DNA from: Sclerotinia nivalis
Lineage: Eukaryota; Ascomycota; Leotiomycetes; Helotiales; Sclerotiniaceae
NCBI GenBank assembly: GCA_029531795.1
Contig: JAPEIS010000004.1
Location: 620,001-684,000, forward strand
Length of the DNA stretch: 64,000 nucleotides
Reading direction: 5' to 3'
A model generated the notes under the pieces. That model ran no database searches, had not been told where the DNA came from, and saw nothing but the letters and a program-made list of their open reading frames with translations. Positions 45,165-59,957 of this stretch are shown here, one piece after another. A program made the translations under genes and the position numbers. The first letter of the stretch is position 1. Every line of letters begins with the position of its first letter.

Positions 45165-46809
45165 TCTTGAAATAACACTCTTGTCCCAGGTTTCAATATT
45201 TTGCAAAGTCCTTCAGAATGTCGATTTTTGTGCCAACGAGCAAGTTGGTCGGGGGGTAAATGCCAACTTTCGGGCTAAGCTCGAATGATCGGCAGTACCT
45301 TCCCTCCCAGATTTGAGGAATTCTTTTGGGGAAAGAGTGTAATGCCTAGTGTAAGAGAGAGCGAAACAAAAGTCAGCAATGCGATATCGAAATATCAAAT
45401 CCTCGAGGAAAAGTACAACGACCCCTTGAATTTCTCGAGGAAGGAATTAATTATGTAGCTGTTCTGGCCAAAACATGGGATCAACAATGACGTTTTAGCG
45501 AATGTGGAGAGATTATGTAATCATGTGTATCGGGCTCTGGAGAAACAATTAAACAGGGTGGGTGGTCCTATCCTGATGAAACCAATGCGGAACGGAGAAG
45601 GGATACAAAATTCAAATAGATACCATTGGCCTGGTGAAGGGTTTGATATGTATTATAATTTACATATATTCTGTTGTCGTGTCCCTATGTATGGCTCTCT
45701 GTAACTTCAGCTGTTTTTCATCATCATGTTTGATATCTGCTTGAAATTTCCAATGTATTGGAGTGCGGTGTATTTCCATCCTTCAAACTTCAATTGCATT
45801 TTTCATATTGGACACCTATCACAATAGTGATATTATTGATTCATGGCCGGATGGTTTGGGTGGTTCTCATTTACACATCTTCACTGAGAGTGGGCACATT
45901 TATATCTATCAGTGTATGAGTTTAAGCCTTGTATTATTTCTCGATGTTTCTGGCTTCAATCTACTTTCGCATTTCCCGCTGCATTACAGAATCCATTACA
46001 TCATTAAGTTATCATTGTTCAATCATAAACAAAATTAATCTTTGGATCAAGGCTCCTTGTCTATTGACCTTCATCACCTCACCAACAGAGCAATAACAAG
46101 CAATTAGAACGAGAATCATTTTTAATTTGTTTGCTCAGTTCATATTTAGCCAGGCAACAGTTTCAGCATTCTATCTCATCTTCAGTCTCTTTAATATTCC
46201 TCTTGGTGAATCTCGAAGGTGGTGATGTAAGAACTGGTATCAAATTCTTCGGCTTTCGATCTTGACTGCCATCTTAAAGAGTCAATCATCCTATAGTGAA
46301 TTACTCGGATCATATCACATTAGTCCTGTTATCTCACCATATTTTATCCTCAACCATCCTCAAGGTTCCCAAGTTCTCTGGTTATGTTAGCCATATGATT
46401 TGTTAATTAGGAAGATATGACATAATTGGCTGATCGATAGTGTATCACAGGGAGGTTTGCAATTTCAACTAGTTGGGTATTGTTGGGGATATGTTTGGGT
46501 GTCCGTCAGGGTATGTAGCTTTGCTTCTATGACTCAATCCAGGTAACCAGTTCTCAAGTCTCAGGGGAGCAAATAGAATCAGGTGATATAATTTCGTGCC
46601 TTCTGCCGTCCTCCCAATTTCGGGTAACTCTGAGATTTCAATTTCTTGCTTTTCCTATTAGATTCCAAGTTTTGGGTGCTTTTGTTCTTCTAAATATCTT
46701 TTGGTTCTCAGACTCTTCTTCCCTCCTATCTAAGTCAGGAAACCAATCTATAAAGCCAATCGACTTTCCTTCATCAGCTTTCTCTTATATCCAATACAAG
46801 CCAATTGAA
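45165..46809. other. OSH1 upstream region and spacer
   Basis: AT-rich non-coding sequence, beginning with the OSH1 promoter/leader. Short frames such as 45504-45704 have no supporting features. Confidence 0.35.
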
Positions 46810-46962
46810 ATGTCTCGCAAAATTCAGACACCAGATGATGCATTAGCCATCTTCTTGATCCTCCGTGTCATGATACTCTTAGTGTTTATATGGACTATGG
46901 TAGTTATATGGACCGGCTGGTATGAGGGTAGACCAGGTTACCTGCGATTTGCAGATTCTTGA
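46810..46962 (+). CDS. Candidate small membrane protein, 50 residues
   Basis: From ATG 46810 a 50-codon frame reads SRKIQTPDDALAIF then a hydrophobic span, MILLVFIWTMVVIWTGW, and a short polar end. One membrane segment of about 20 residues is clear. The upstream sequence is C/T-rich like a leader. It may continue through the possible donor GTAAGC at 46981. Small frames of this kind arise by chance, so confidence is low. Confidence 0.25.
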   Translation: MSRKIQTPDDALAIFLILRVMILLVFIWTMVVIWTGWYEGRPGYLRFADS

Positions 46963-49900
46963 GTCTTGGTACAGTTCCAGGTAAGCATTCTGTTATCTAT
47001 TTCACTGCTCAAAGAACTATATCTAACAAAATATAAAGGTTTGCGGCAACTCTCAAGAGCAGTGTTTCTTTTAGAAGGAGGTTATCAATAAGCCTAAGCT
47101 TGTTCCATTCCGTTGCTATTTTGACTTCGAAATGCAAGATCGAGCTAGAAGGAAGGAAGAAGGAAGATGATATATTTATTGCAAGAATTGATGTAAGATG
47201 TAAGTTATCTCTCTTTCCGCAGCCAACTGACAGGTTACCCGATGAGTACTTGCAATTGATGTTATCACAATTCGATTTGGATAGCTGCTAATTCTCCATC
47301 TAGGATACCTTGCCTCACACCTGGACGAAATGAAGCATCGCCTCGATGATCTCCAGCACCAGCAACGTACCTACCATCGGAAGAAGGTTGTATTATGGAA
47401 GGAAGAATGCGATGATTTGAAGCAAGCATATCAAATACAGAACTAATTGCAAACCACTATCTCAAAGCTTTTCACTTGAGTTTTATCATTGTGGGTGATT
47501 GTGAAACATGTGCTGGTGAGACACGTGCGTAATTTTCTCTCCTGGAGTCATCAATCGCATGTAGAAGAAGCTGCTTCCATGCTGTTAGTAATTGCAGCAG
47601 TTGAACGTAAGTCCAACACCTCCTCCGCAGCATGCAGCAATGATAAGCTGAGTGACTTTATTTTAGAATAATCTTCTTTTTCAACAGCAATCACTTCACC
47701 AAGTGCTGCTGTGCTGCTTGTCCACCAATTCTGCAAATATGACAGTTCATATGCTCCGATTATCGATACCGAAGTTTCATATTGATGGGTATCCCTCCTT
47801 TCGATGGGTGGAAAGAATAGGTTGAGTTGTTTGGGTACCTTGGCCAAAAGGACTATTCTATTGCCGAACTAATTTCAATTAATATATAACTCTATGCATG
47901 AGCATATGGTCTTACTTACCACAGTTTCTGGATGTACATTATTAAAAAATGAATGGTCTCCGAAAGGCGGGGCGAACGCCGTGAGTGGTTTGTAACTAAG
48001 ATCCTTTCCAACTTGTTTAAAAATTTTCTTCAATACTTTGCCAGATATTGACTTTTGGTATATGGAAGCGCGTCACAAAGCCCCATGAAGAACTTGGATC
48101 ATAGGATGAGAAAAGCTAAGATAATGAAATGTCTTTGCGGATTCGTGCAGCACTGGCGATAAACTTACGGCGATCTATCGTCAATTACAGTTTCTCCTTC
48201 TCTTGTGGAGCTGTTTTTCATTTGTATGTAGGTGCACGTCAGCATTATATGCTTTGGATGTGATTAAAACAGTGTTGCTTTCTCTCCTGTTGAGATGTGA
48301 TTACTGTGTGCATATCCTTTACTTTCTCTGAGCGATGCATTGCCTATCAATGGTTGCATTCGTATGAAGAATTATGCTACATACTGTGTGAAATGTACGA
48401 AAGGATTCCCTGTTTTATTGGCAAAATATTTGACGAGTGATTTGGAGGAGTTACAAATGTTGTTTACCTGCTTCATATCACACTTCAAGACGTGTTTCAC
48501 CTACGTAGCTTGAGAGTACCGAGCCTGAGGTGAGTCCACGATACTGCTGGATTTAGAAGACTACAATACTGATCTTCGCAAGAGAAAGCTACGAAAAGTG
48601 ATCACTGATCTACCACACCACAACTACGCATCTTCGGCGGTCCTCAGTGCTGATGTCCAACTACTACTGTAAGTCCAGCACAAACTGGTTTTCATACGAT
48701 GCAAGCAACTATTCAAAGCCAATCTCAAATGAGTTACCACAATCAACACCAGCAACTACTTCCGGCCAATCGAATGGCTGAGAATATGCCAGCAACAATG
48801 AACATTCGTGGATTCCGTACACCAAGGGTCATCAGTACCTCTGAAAAGGCGTACATGTCGTTGACTGAAGAGGGCATTCCATCTTTGAGGACGCGGTAGA
48901 GGTTGGTAAGGTATCATGTAATCTAGTTTACATCTTTGCCCTCTTGCTAACATAAAACAGGGCTTTCCGCATCTAGTGCTGGCCGTAGCGATAATGTAGC
49001 AACCTCCGGAGGAAGGGTCGAAGTTGAAGGAGAGTCTGATTATGAGAGAGGTGGACCTCGAGGAGTTCCATTCATCAGCGCTCCCTAAATCTGGACTCAA
49101 CACGTTATACGTGCATCTATATCGCCTGAAGAAAAAAAGAGAGACAGTCGGCGATGTACCGAGTCCGGGGTTTTGGATTTGAGGTATTTGGGCTTTGATT
49201 TGTATAACTTTGATAGCAATATAATCTGTTATCCGTAGCCGCTTCGGCGTGCACTCCAAGATGATCTTTGTGATTTCTATCGGGAATGTTCAAGTATGTG
49301 GCGAAACGATCAGTCGTCATTGTACTTGACACTTCTAGCGAAATATTGGGGATTTCTTTCGCCAAACAGCTGACACAATGGTATGTAAGTGACTTCTCTG
49401 AAATCCACTCCGCCATCTGTATTTACAGTGCTGATACATCCTTCCATCATTAGATGCTCCACGGTTCGGTTCGCTCAAGGCACAAAGCTCCAATGCACGA
49501 ACCCTTCAAGAGAACGAAAGTAAATCATTGCGAGACAAGAAGCGCGAGACTGAATAAAAGCCAATCTAAAATCTAAACCAGGGAGAGGAAATTTGAGGCT
49601 ATCATTGCTACTTTATTACTCACAACTCCTTCCTTCTTGGCATATGTCTCAACATATATCCACAGTGGCACATTGAGTTGATCAGAGATTCAGCCGGTGA
49701 TTGATAGACAAAGGAAGATGGTAGCTCGCCTAATAGTGCAAGTCACCATGGATGCAGATAAAATTCAGAAGTTGATACGGGCGGCGGGAGGACGACCATT
49801 TGCATTCTAGCCTGCGCTGGCAGCACTATTGTCTCTCAACTCTAATGGGCTCAACGCCCGTTCATGCATTCCTTACTATCATCATTGATAGTCCAATCCC

Positions 49901-50845
49901 TTTGCCGAGGTTAGGAGGCTCACCATTGCATGGTTTCCGCTTGCCAAAAACGCTGCCCGCGATGATCTCTGGAAGCGTTTACTGCAAGCACGATTATCAG
50001 CACTTCGAGAACCCACCCTCATCCAACAAGTTCGGCAGATTAGGAATAGCGATGCTCTTTATTAAAAAGAAAGGGTGGAAGTGGAAGAGCCCCTCAATAC
50101 CCGAACCACCTTGCTTATGATCCGGTGCCTCATCATGACCAACAGGATTCTCGGCAGTGTTACTACTCTTCCCTTGTTGGTGTTACCACAGCCACCAAGG
50201 CTACTGCTGGCTAGTTCAGTTCGGAAATCTGCTCTATAATGGAAACATTCACTTTTTTCCTCTGCACCTCAACCGATTTCCCCAATAATCTCGGTAAAAG
50301 TGGCCTGATAGCGTGGCATGGATTTTCTTGATTGCTGCCGTGATCAATTTGCTTCAGTTCATTACTTTCTTCTCAACAGATAGGAAACAGGCAATCAAAC
50401 GACTGAAAGGCCTCTGTCTTTCTGTATCTCATCACCAGCCACATCCAATCACAACAAGCATGGGGTCCATTACATGCCAGTGTCAGTATATCATCCTCCA
50501 GTGCATGTAGTGTGATTCTCGACGGACCAAAGTTGCATTTGGAATTGATGCAAACAGCAAAGAATGACTGGCAAGACTTATAGCAACTGTGTAGATAGCC
50601 CGATGTAGATAGCCCGATGTAGATAATGCGCCATCACAAACAGAAATTTCCTCCCTTAGCAATCATATTCCCACATGATCCAATGGATGGCTCATGAAAA
50701 ACTTCCCTTCTTCAACCAAACCAATTGTTGAAGAGTACCCATTCATGGCATGATAAACTCTCATATTGACTTATGGTGATGCAAGGGCGTAGTTGACCTC
50801 TGAAATTTTAAATTCCGAAAATCTCATCTTTGAACAGAGGTATGC
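46963..50845. other. Long gene-poor region
   Basis: Nothing with a recognised domain. Fragments that look coding: 47297-47443 plus, a charged coiled-coil-like stretch (YLASHLDEMKHRLDDLQHQQ) without a good upstream exon; 47551-47847 minus, a 98-codon frame; 48699-48899 plus, a Gln/Met-rich frame whose possible second exon (48962-49087) is out of phase; 49117-49416 minus. They may be decayed genes or exons I cannot join. A 14-15 base repeat lies at 50589-50625. Confidence 0.35.
50589..50625 (+). repeat. Short tandem repeat, three units of TGTAGATAGCCCGA type
   Basis: Three consecutive near-identical units of about 14 bases (TGTAGATAGCCCGA, TGTAGATAGCCCGA, TGTAGATAATG). Non-coding as far as seen. 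Confidence 0.6.
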
Positions 50846-51229
50846 CTAAAAGCATTTGCAAGTGGTGAGAATACTATGTATTAAATTCATAACGATTTCC
50901 GAGCTGAATTCAAATGAAGTTGTCGGCGCCAAATTCATAGTAATCGATGCACCAGGTCCAGGTCCAATCTGAACAGGACGTGCAACATGTAGGACCAAAT
51001 TTCTACCAGAGTCAAGAGAAACCATCAACCCAAATGGAACAATAGGAGGATTTTGAATTACTTTCGAATTTTGGGATAATGGAACAACAGGAGGATTTTG
51101 AATCACTTACAATTTCTGGGACAATATAATGGTATATACCTCAGTTTTGCAGTTTTCAGACATGAAGTCGGCTTCAGTAGAATTATTTCGCAATAGCGAT
51201 TGAAAACCAGTCTTCAAGGATTCCGACAT
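50846..51229 (-). CDS. Candidate two-exon small hypothetical protein
   Basis: Exon 1 51229-51111 (SESLKTGFQSLLRNNSTEA, ENCKTEVYTIILSQ) ends at a consensus donor GTAAGT. An acceptor CTGGTAG at 51003 gives exon 2 51002-50846 in frame (NLVLHVARPVQIGPGPGAS, MNLAPTTSFEFSSEIVMNL). The product would be about 91 residues. The intron of 108 bases contains a 45-base direct duplication (51033-51077 and 51078-51122 region). Without splicing the frame is broken by TAA just after exon 1, so the alternative is a pseudogene with one nonsense codon. No family recognised. Confidence 0.4.
51033..51122. repeat. 45-base direct tandem duplication
   Basis: Two units, 51033-51077 and 51078-51122, both starting AATGGAACAA and containing AGGAGGATTTTGAAT, with a few differences. 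It lies within the proposed intron of the gene at 50846-51229 and overlaps its donor site. Confidence 0.7.
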
Positions 51230-54200
51230 TTTATGCGATCAATGACATGATTTAATGTTAAGTTCTTTCCAGGCGGGAATTTGAAGGTCCGAAGATGAAG
51301 AGACATGCCCCTTCCCCATTGAGTCGACTCTTCCCAAACAACAGTACTACAGAGGCTACGCCTGCCAAACATACATCAATATGTTTTTTTTTCACAATAT
51401 ATTTCGTCGAGGGGGGATATCGAAAGGCAGAAAAGAAGGCTGCTGCACAGATCGAAAGAATGAAATGAGTTTTTAATGTGGTATTATAATAATCGGAAAA
51501 TTGCTGTCATACCTCTTGAATTGAGTATTTTACTTCTATACCCCTTAGATTCTAACCTATGATAGTTAGATTCTATACTATAGAATATATCTCAAAATGT
51601 ATATAATTTATTTTCTAAATTTAGATTGGAGACATTTATAATATATTAGAATTCTAATTAATATTATTCTATATTGAAAAAATTATTTAGTGTTTAAATT
51701 TATATAGGAAAACATAATGTTTGTAGGAAATTTGTTACGAATTTGAGTGGTGTGCGACGAGTCGAGGCCTCAACTCTTATATGATGGAGAAAGCTCCGCA
51801 AATGGTGGAAGTTTTCAAGTCGAGTACTGAAAATAGACTTGGGAAATTTGCCTCTGGTTTGTGTTGGTGGGAGTAGGGTTGAGTATGATCATGAAAGAAA
51901 ATGAGGATGATAAGATGGAGAGTAGAAAGATTGAGGATTGTATTAATCTGGGTGAAGATGCAATGAATAGCTATTGCAAAAATGAGAGAAAGTGGATTAG
52001 TAAATCAATACTGTTTGAAAGAGATAATATAACCACTTAACTCGAGACACCCAGTCCCCCAAGCGCAAGTATCATGCTTGATTCCTTGTAATCTCCCTGC
52101 GAAAGAGTTGCTGAGAAGGTACCGGCTGTTCTCTGAGTCATTGGTTGTCATATTTGTAGCTGCTGCTACTTCCACCAAAGGTATGTCTCTAATCATCGCC
52201 ATCCTTCTATTTCTTCTACAGCAGATCAAAAAGCCCCCGAAATATCATGAAGTGTATGTGTATTTGCTCGGTTTCTTAGCATGAGCGAAGGTCCAGAGAA
52301 GTTCGCTCAAGTACGTATGTAATGTTGAAGGAGGTGGTTGTATTATTTCCGCGCTTGTGTACTATATTTGCTTTATGGATGTAGAAAGCGCACACATTCA
52401 CTTTTCCTGTCGTACGAGTGAAAGATATTCTCAGCGATGAAGCACGCAATGTTGAACATGTCCCTTCCCGCTAGCAGCGTATGATTCTAGTGTAATATCC
52501 GTTTGTTGTGTTTCCGCCTGACGTGAAGGGGTATGTGCTGAGTCGAAAAAGAGATTCGCATCTAGGTTAAAGTCGAGAACTCTCCTTTGCTCCCGTGGTA
52601 ACTATCATCAACATGCCATCTGACGATGCGAGGATCTCCAAAACCTAAAGTCTTCTCACATGCCGATCCAATTCAAAGTCAGTTGTATCCCCATCTGTTC
52701 AGGAGGGTTCGTATCGAACCCATAAATCGATGTTAAGCAAATATCCTCTCGGCTACCCTGAAAACCAGGTCATGAATTTATGAATAGTAAATTACCTAAT
52801 TGTCATCTCCCGGCTCATCTCCAAGTTGCATATCTTCCTAAGCTCAGATGAGCCCACCTGTTGGCTCACTCCAGAGTAATCATGTCAAGCCCGTGGAGGA
52901 GTAACCTCAAGCTCACGCCATAAAGGTAATTATTGAATCCCATAGCAGACTCGAGTCTATCCTCAGCGTTGAGTCCGTTTACCTGTCGACTGCTTTCGAA
53001 GCTATGCATTGTATACCGAGCCTTGAAATTTCTCGCATTAACATATCCAAAAGTCAAGCCGTGGATTCGTGGGGATGGGAACAAGTAATCTCGAGCTCAC
53101 CCCATTACATGTAAAGTATTGAATTGGCATCCGTTCAGACCCATCAAGGTTGAGTATCCCCAGCCTGTTGGAATATATACTAAGCAGTGTAGGCTTAGAA
53201 TAACCTTTTACTCAACACACAGCGTGCCAAGCAAGTTTGTGTTAAAGTTGTAAATTCGGTTGGTTCTAGTCATACGTAAATTGTCGAATTGTCATCCCGC
53301 TTACCATAAGATTGGGTGTCTCTCCAGCCACATATTTTCTTATCCCTTCTGCTGGTAGATGTATCGTGATAACAATTGAAGAGATTGAGGGGTATTGATA
53401 TCATCCCCACTACCAGCCAGGCTTTCTTGTTTGTTTCATCTTCCCTTGACCTGCTGCAAGACAATACAGCAGCATTCATTACCTCGAAAGGATCGATAGG
53501 TACACCGAGAATAAAACATTTCCAGTCATGCCAGCCTCGTTGTGCAAAGACATGAACACGATTGATGATAAGTGGGGTGGGATGAAATAGTTTTTCGAAA
53601 CTCACATCATAATCTTCGGTTTCAATTCCCATTTATCCACTGATATTCCTCGTTCCTCTCACGTATTGATGTAGGTGATGCAATTGTAATCCACCTGTAT
53701 AGTGTAATAAGAACACTTCATCAAATTTTGAAGCCATGGAGGCCGTTCTTGCATGGTATCAAGTTGCCCCTCACTAAAAATTGATTGCCCCTCCACCAAA
53801 GATATGAAGTGAAAGAAAATTTGAGTCAAGGATTCCATAAAGATAGGAACTAACTAACCGCTTCTAGAGATCATTGCCTCTGGTTAATCCACCTCAAATC
53901 CACCTAGATGCATGAGGTTCAAAATTCGATAAAATTGATTGGTTTTCGTATAATCAAGATAAAACCATTGCGACTAGGTGGATTAGGTGGATTAGATGGT
54001 CTGTATGCCTGAAGCCTGAGCCATCCTAGGAGCCCAATCGCCACATTTTGCCTCTTGGAAAAGCTTTTTCTTTCTTGTTGACCCGACTTGAACTTTTTCA
54101 CTACCAAACATTTCACTTGACTAAATTTTGATCGTCTTAAAGTAAATAGAAAATAAGAGGGTAAATTTAGTGAATGAAATAGATCCACTTTAAATCCTCA

Positions 54201-54324
54201 CCGAACCAGTCATACCGTCTTAAACCGAAGAAAATGGAAAATGTTGATTCAAATCACATGATTATACCCCACTACTTAGCGTTAAAATTCTGTCGCTTAG
54301 CGGTCCGCACAACTCAACTTTTTT
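51230..54324. other. Intergenic region, with an AT-rich island
   Basis: 51480-51720 is strongly AT-rich, with TATAGAATATA-type runs, probably a small RIP-altered remnant. At 52880-53130 two imperfect copies of a stretch with CAAGC(C)CGTGGA...TCAAGCTCACGCC occur about 165 bases apart. A 120-codon minus frame (53270-53632) has a Cys/Ser/Arg-rich middle but no domain. No supported gene. Confidence 0.35.
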
Positions 54325-54325
54325 T

Positions 54326-54373
54326 TATAAACCCCGCCCTCCTCTCGCAACTCTCCTTCTTCCTTCTTCGTCG
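54326..54373 (+). promoter_or_regulatory. TEF1 core promoter: TATA-like box and pyrimidine tract
   Basis: TATAAA at 54326-54331 is followed directly by a CT-rich tract (CCGCCCTCCTCTCGC, CTCTCCTTCTTCCTTCTTCG) up to about 54373. TATA plus a long pyrimidine tract just before the transcription start is typical of strongly expressed fungal translation genes. Confidence 0.6.
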
Positions 54374-54407
54374 CACATACCTGGATTCAAGTAATCATAT
54401 CTGTGCA

Positions 54408-54496
54408 GTAAGTTTTGATCTTTTCCATCGATAATTTCTTCTTTTCTACATCAACTTACTTGAGATCGATCAACTAATACCTTCTTCTTTTGATAG
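54408..54496 (+). promoter_or_regulatory. Intron in the TEF1 5' UTR
   Basis: Donor GTAAGTTTT at 54408, branch-like ACTAATAC near 54475, acceptor TTTTGATAG ending at 54496; 89 bases, no ATG context after it until the TEF1 start. A leader intron is common in fungal EF-1alpha genes and often raises expression. Confidence 0.65.
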
Positions 54497-54547
54497 ATTC
54501 AATTCAGGAAGAAACAACTTCACAAATAACCAAGCACAGCCTTCAAA

Positions 54548-56529
<1,982 letters not shown>

Positions 56530-57539
56530 ATGCAATAATGGAATGAAACAAAATTTATCTTTCACCATCTTTGCTTTGTTTCGGGTTCACGATGATTTAT
56601 GGCTAGTGATGCAAAACACCATTTCCTTTTACCTCTTCGGGTTACGATAAGATGACTGGGTCTGGGTTTGCGCAATGGTTTAGCTCTTTCCGTTCTGGTA
56701 TCGTACATAGAACATAGTCGTCTAGAATGCACTTCAAAAGTATCTGTTTCTGTGTCTTTGCTCATGTGATTATGATTTTGCATCTTCCCTATTGACACAT
56801 TATGAATTTACTCCTGCTTTGCGAGTTTTATGAGCAATCGTTCGACTGCATTCCTTGCACATTCCTTGAGGACATGCAGTGAATCAGAGGGCAACAGGAA
56901 GTTAAAGAAAACATTGGCCGCTTACTAATTACCCCAAAAGCTCAAATTTTTCCTGGTCGCGAGCGACCAGCTAGGACTTGGGTCATCCAAGTCCCCAATG
57001 CGTTCTTTTGAAATCTTGCAAGTGTCAGGTATGTTCTGGGAAGGCCATCGATCCTCCGGTCACCTCTCTTCTCTGATATATCTACCTCGTGCTGTCTATT
57101 AACGGCGCTAAGCTTCGACTTGAAAATTTCGGTCCTAATTACATGTTTATTTTATCCAAGTCTGATGGTCATTGTTGGGATATATTTTCAAGTGAAGATG
57201 TAAGTAAGATCTTACCTAGTGTTGTAGTGTTGAGATGGATTTTTGTGATTCTTGTTGGTCATTTTCTAGATCATTATGTTTTTCTTAGCTCGGTAGGCTT
57301 TGGGGATTGCGAGATGTTGTTTAATAGGTAGGTGTGCATAGGGTATTGGGTATTAGGTGATAAATACTTTCCTGTGTGGATTTTGGGATACCTTTTTTTC
57401 TTTTTGTTTCTTTGGGTTGGAACTTGGATGAGTGTGTGTGTGTGTGTATGGATGTATAGGTGTTTTTTTTTATGTATATACTTAGTTGTAAGATCTTACG
57501 TTAATGTTGAGTGGAATTTTTTTTTTGGGGTTTAAAGGA
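56530..57539. other. TEF1 3' flank and spacer
   Basis: 3' UTR of TEF1 and non-coding sequence. From about 57120 it becomes T/G-rich with GTGTGTGTGT (57431-57448). No gene seen. Confidence 0.4.
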
Positions 57540-57551
57540 ATGTATGTATGT

Positions 57552-57767
57552 TTGATTGATTGATTGATTAAATTAACGTCTACACTAAGTCTAAGACTAT
57601 CTAAGACAGTTAGAGGCTCTTGCGAGGTCCTAATAGCTAATATAATGAGGGTAAGCTGGTTTATGGGTCTGGTTAAATACATAATTTGAATGATTGAGGT
57701 AAACTCAATCTTTTGAGTTGAATAGGGGAAGTGAAAACTAATCCTGGGGGATGGATCCCGCCTTAAT
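57552..57767 (-). mobile_element. Short SINE-like element, ~216 bases
   Basis: Flanked by ATGTATGTATGT at 57540-57551 and 57768-57779. On the minus strand it ends with the TGATT-type tail and carries the shared 3' block (TAGATAGTCTTAGACTTAG) and TTAGTTTTCAC. It resembles 63610-63864 throughout, so it is a separate short family that shares its 3' end with the LINE at 12993. Little altered by RIP. Confidence 0.7.
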
Positions 57768-57779
57768 ATGTATGTATGT

Positions 57780-59381
57780 GTTTAAGCTTTGAATGATGTG
57801 GTATGGTGGAAATGGTAGTTCCATGTATGGTATCTGTAGATTGTAAGTCTTATGTTATGGTAGTGTGAGTATATTTATTTTTGTATATCTTTTTGGGTTT
57901 TTGTTTATGATTGGCTGGGTAGTAAATTGTTTGATTGTTAGATGGAATGGGTGATTGAAATGATAATGAGGACGGGGTATCTATACCGATAATTAAGCCT
58001 CGCATTCAAATTTTGATGACGTTGAAGATAGCTCGGGAGGAAAGAGTATGATATGAAGTGAAACATCGAGATATTCGGATTAAAGATGAGTAGTACGAGT
58101 CCGAGTATGTCATTACATAGGGATTTCTCACCCCAGCTCGTCGTTTGGATGATCCGCAAGTGTAGGGATAACGAGATGTTGTGTTAGAGGAGAAATGATA
58201 ATTGGGTGGATATTTATTTTCTTGCTGTGGGTTTAAAGTTTTTGGGGGTGTGGTTTATGTGTTGTTGTGTTTGTATATTGCGGGAGCTTGTATACTGCAA
58301 AATGCCGAGATTCTAGGTTCGAAGTTCGAAATTCGAAAGTCGAATAGTAAGATCTTGATATAAATTATGTATGGAGATATCAATACAATATTAGGGTTGG
58401 TAACTGTATTGCATAAGCTACTGCACCACAATCACCCTCATCAAACTTTAATCGACTGCTTCTGTTTTACACTCTGGATGCTTATGACTTCATGATTTCA
58501 CTTCATGCATATTATTATCTGCGAATATCTCATTTGAAGATACATATTCGGAATAATAGATATGACCTCTTCCAGCGAGTTCATCTCATTCTCATTATGT
58601 GGAGTTTCATCTTCAACATCGCTTCCTCATCTTCCGAAGCCAGTATCAATTCTGAGCACTGCGAGAATGGACTACAAATATTTCTATTGTTCCAGAACCT
58701 GTGTGAGATACAAAGTTCTTCTATTGTACCAGTCAGGTTGATGGTTTTTCTGGCTTGAGTGTGAAATATAGTGTTCGGATTTTGAGATGAGGTGAAACAA
58801 ATTGATTGTGGTTCAACTCGTGGTGGGGAGTTACGGCTATAATTTGATGCGAGACTTTGATTCAGTTGGCTTTTATGATTCTTTATTTCATGCTTCTATA
58901 TAATGATGATGTTCTTTTTATCTTCATTGTTTTGATTGTATGAATTTCATTGTCATTGTTATGCCTGCCCAATGTTTTGCATGGGAGTAAGATCCCATTC
59001 TTCGAATCAGTGGGAAACAACAAGATCTTGTTTCTAGTTGACCATGGCACACTATACTCAGTGATAGAATATCTAATAGCCATGCGCCGCCCATTCTCTA
59101 ATATACAGACTCTTTCATTCTCCTCACATATAACCTATGAATGTCTTTCGCCTCTTTTAAAATCATCGAAGTTCTGATACCTACAAGCCAAGATAATTAT
59201 AATAAAAATACTTATTCATCGCCTCAACACAAATCACGCAGTCATTACACCACTATACTTCTATTGCTATCGTGACGAGAAAGAACGGATCTAAAAGACG
59301 TCAAGCAGAATATTTATTCATAGAGGTGGATGATATCAAACTAGGCTATATTTTGTGGTAACTTAAAAAAAAAGAAAAACG
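57780..59381. other. Intergenic region
   Basis: AT-rich spacer without a supported gene; the frames here (for example 58492-58758, 58950-59177) lack family features. A poly-A run at 59365-59376 precedes the broken frame at 59382. Confidence 0.35.
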
Positions 59382-59957
59382 TTGAGGGGGTTCAGCTATC
59401 TCAATGCTAAGAACACTGCGAATCGAATCAAGGAGGTACGGGTCATCTATATTTGTATTGGACCTCGAAAAGCCTACCGCAAACGAGCTTACTGTCACAT
59501 TTATCGCTGTAAGCTAAACTTACTCACAGATGTAGGAGATATCAATTGGCTAACCTACTCAACTTTAGATGACAATCACACCTATCAGCGACGACCCAAC
59601 ATCCTGCTACTCACCCATCAGCCACATATTCCCGCAAAACTCATGCCCGAAGCGCCTTTTCGTTACTGGCTCAGCGCAGATAATCCGGAACATGAGAAAT
59701 TGGAGAAATTGACTTATGTTCGATTATTTCTTATATATAAAAAGACAATTACTAAAGAGGCGCCGTACTTTTGGAACTTTCAGAAAAAGCAATAAGATCC
59801 ACAAAAGTTGGCTAGGGCAGATGGTTATCGATTAGACGCTTCTTCATTTAAGAGACTTCAAAATATTCTGCGTAATCCACCTGCCACGGAATTCCCGGCT
59901 GCCATGAAACTTGCGCCTCAACCTGATATGAGACTGAGGCTCCGATGGACCGAATAA
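59382..59957 (+). pseudogene. Hypothetical reading frame broken by one stop
   Basis: A single frame reads GPRKAYRKRAYCHIYRCK, NILLLTHQPHIPAKLMPE, FRYWLSADNPEHEKLEKLTY, KEAPYFWNFQKKQ, then TAA (59793-59795). It continues in the same frame as DPQKLARADGYRLDASSF, NILRNPPATEF and RLRLRWTE, ending at TAA 59955-59957. There is no ATG at the left end, so an upstream exon is missing or unrecognised. No GT-AG pair removes the stop. Either a recently inactivated gene or two adjoining exons with an unusual junction. No domain known to me. Confidence 0.4.

Noticed and set aside
48699..49087. Two-exon gene from a Gln-rich frame and a downstream Gly/Arg-rich frame
   Set aside because: No donor-acceptor pair I tried keeps the frame; left as a fragment in the gene-poor region.
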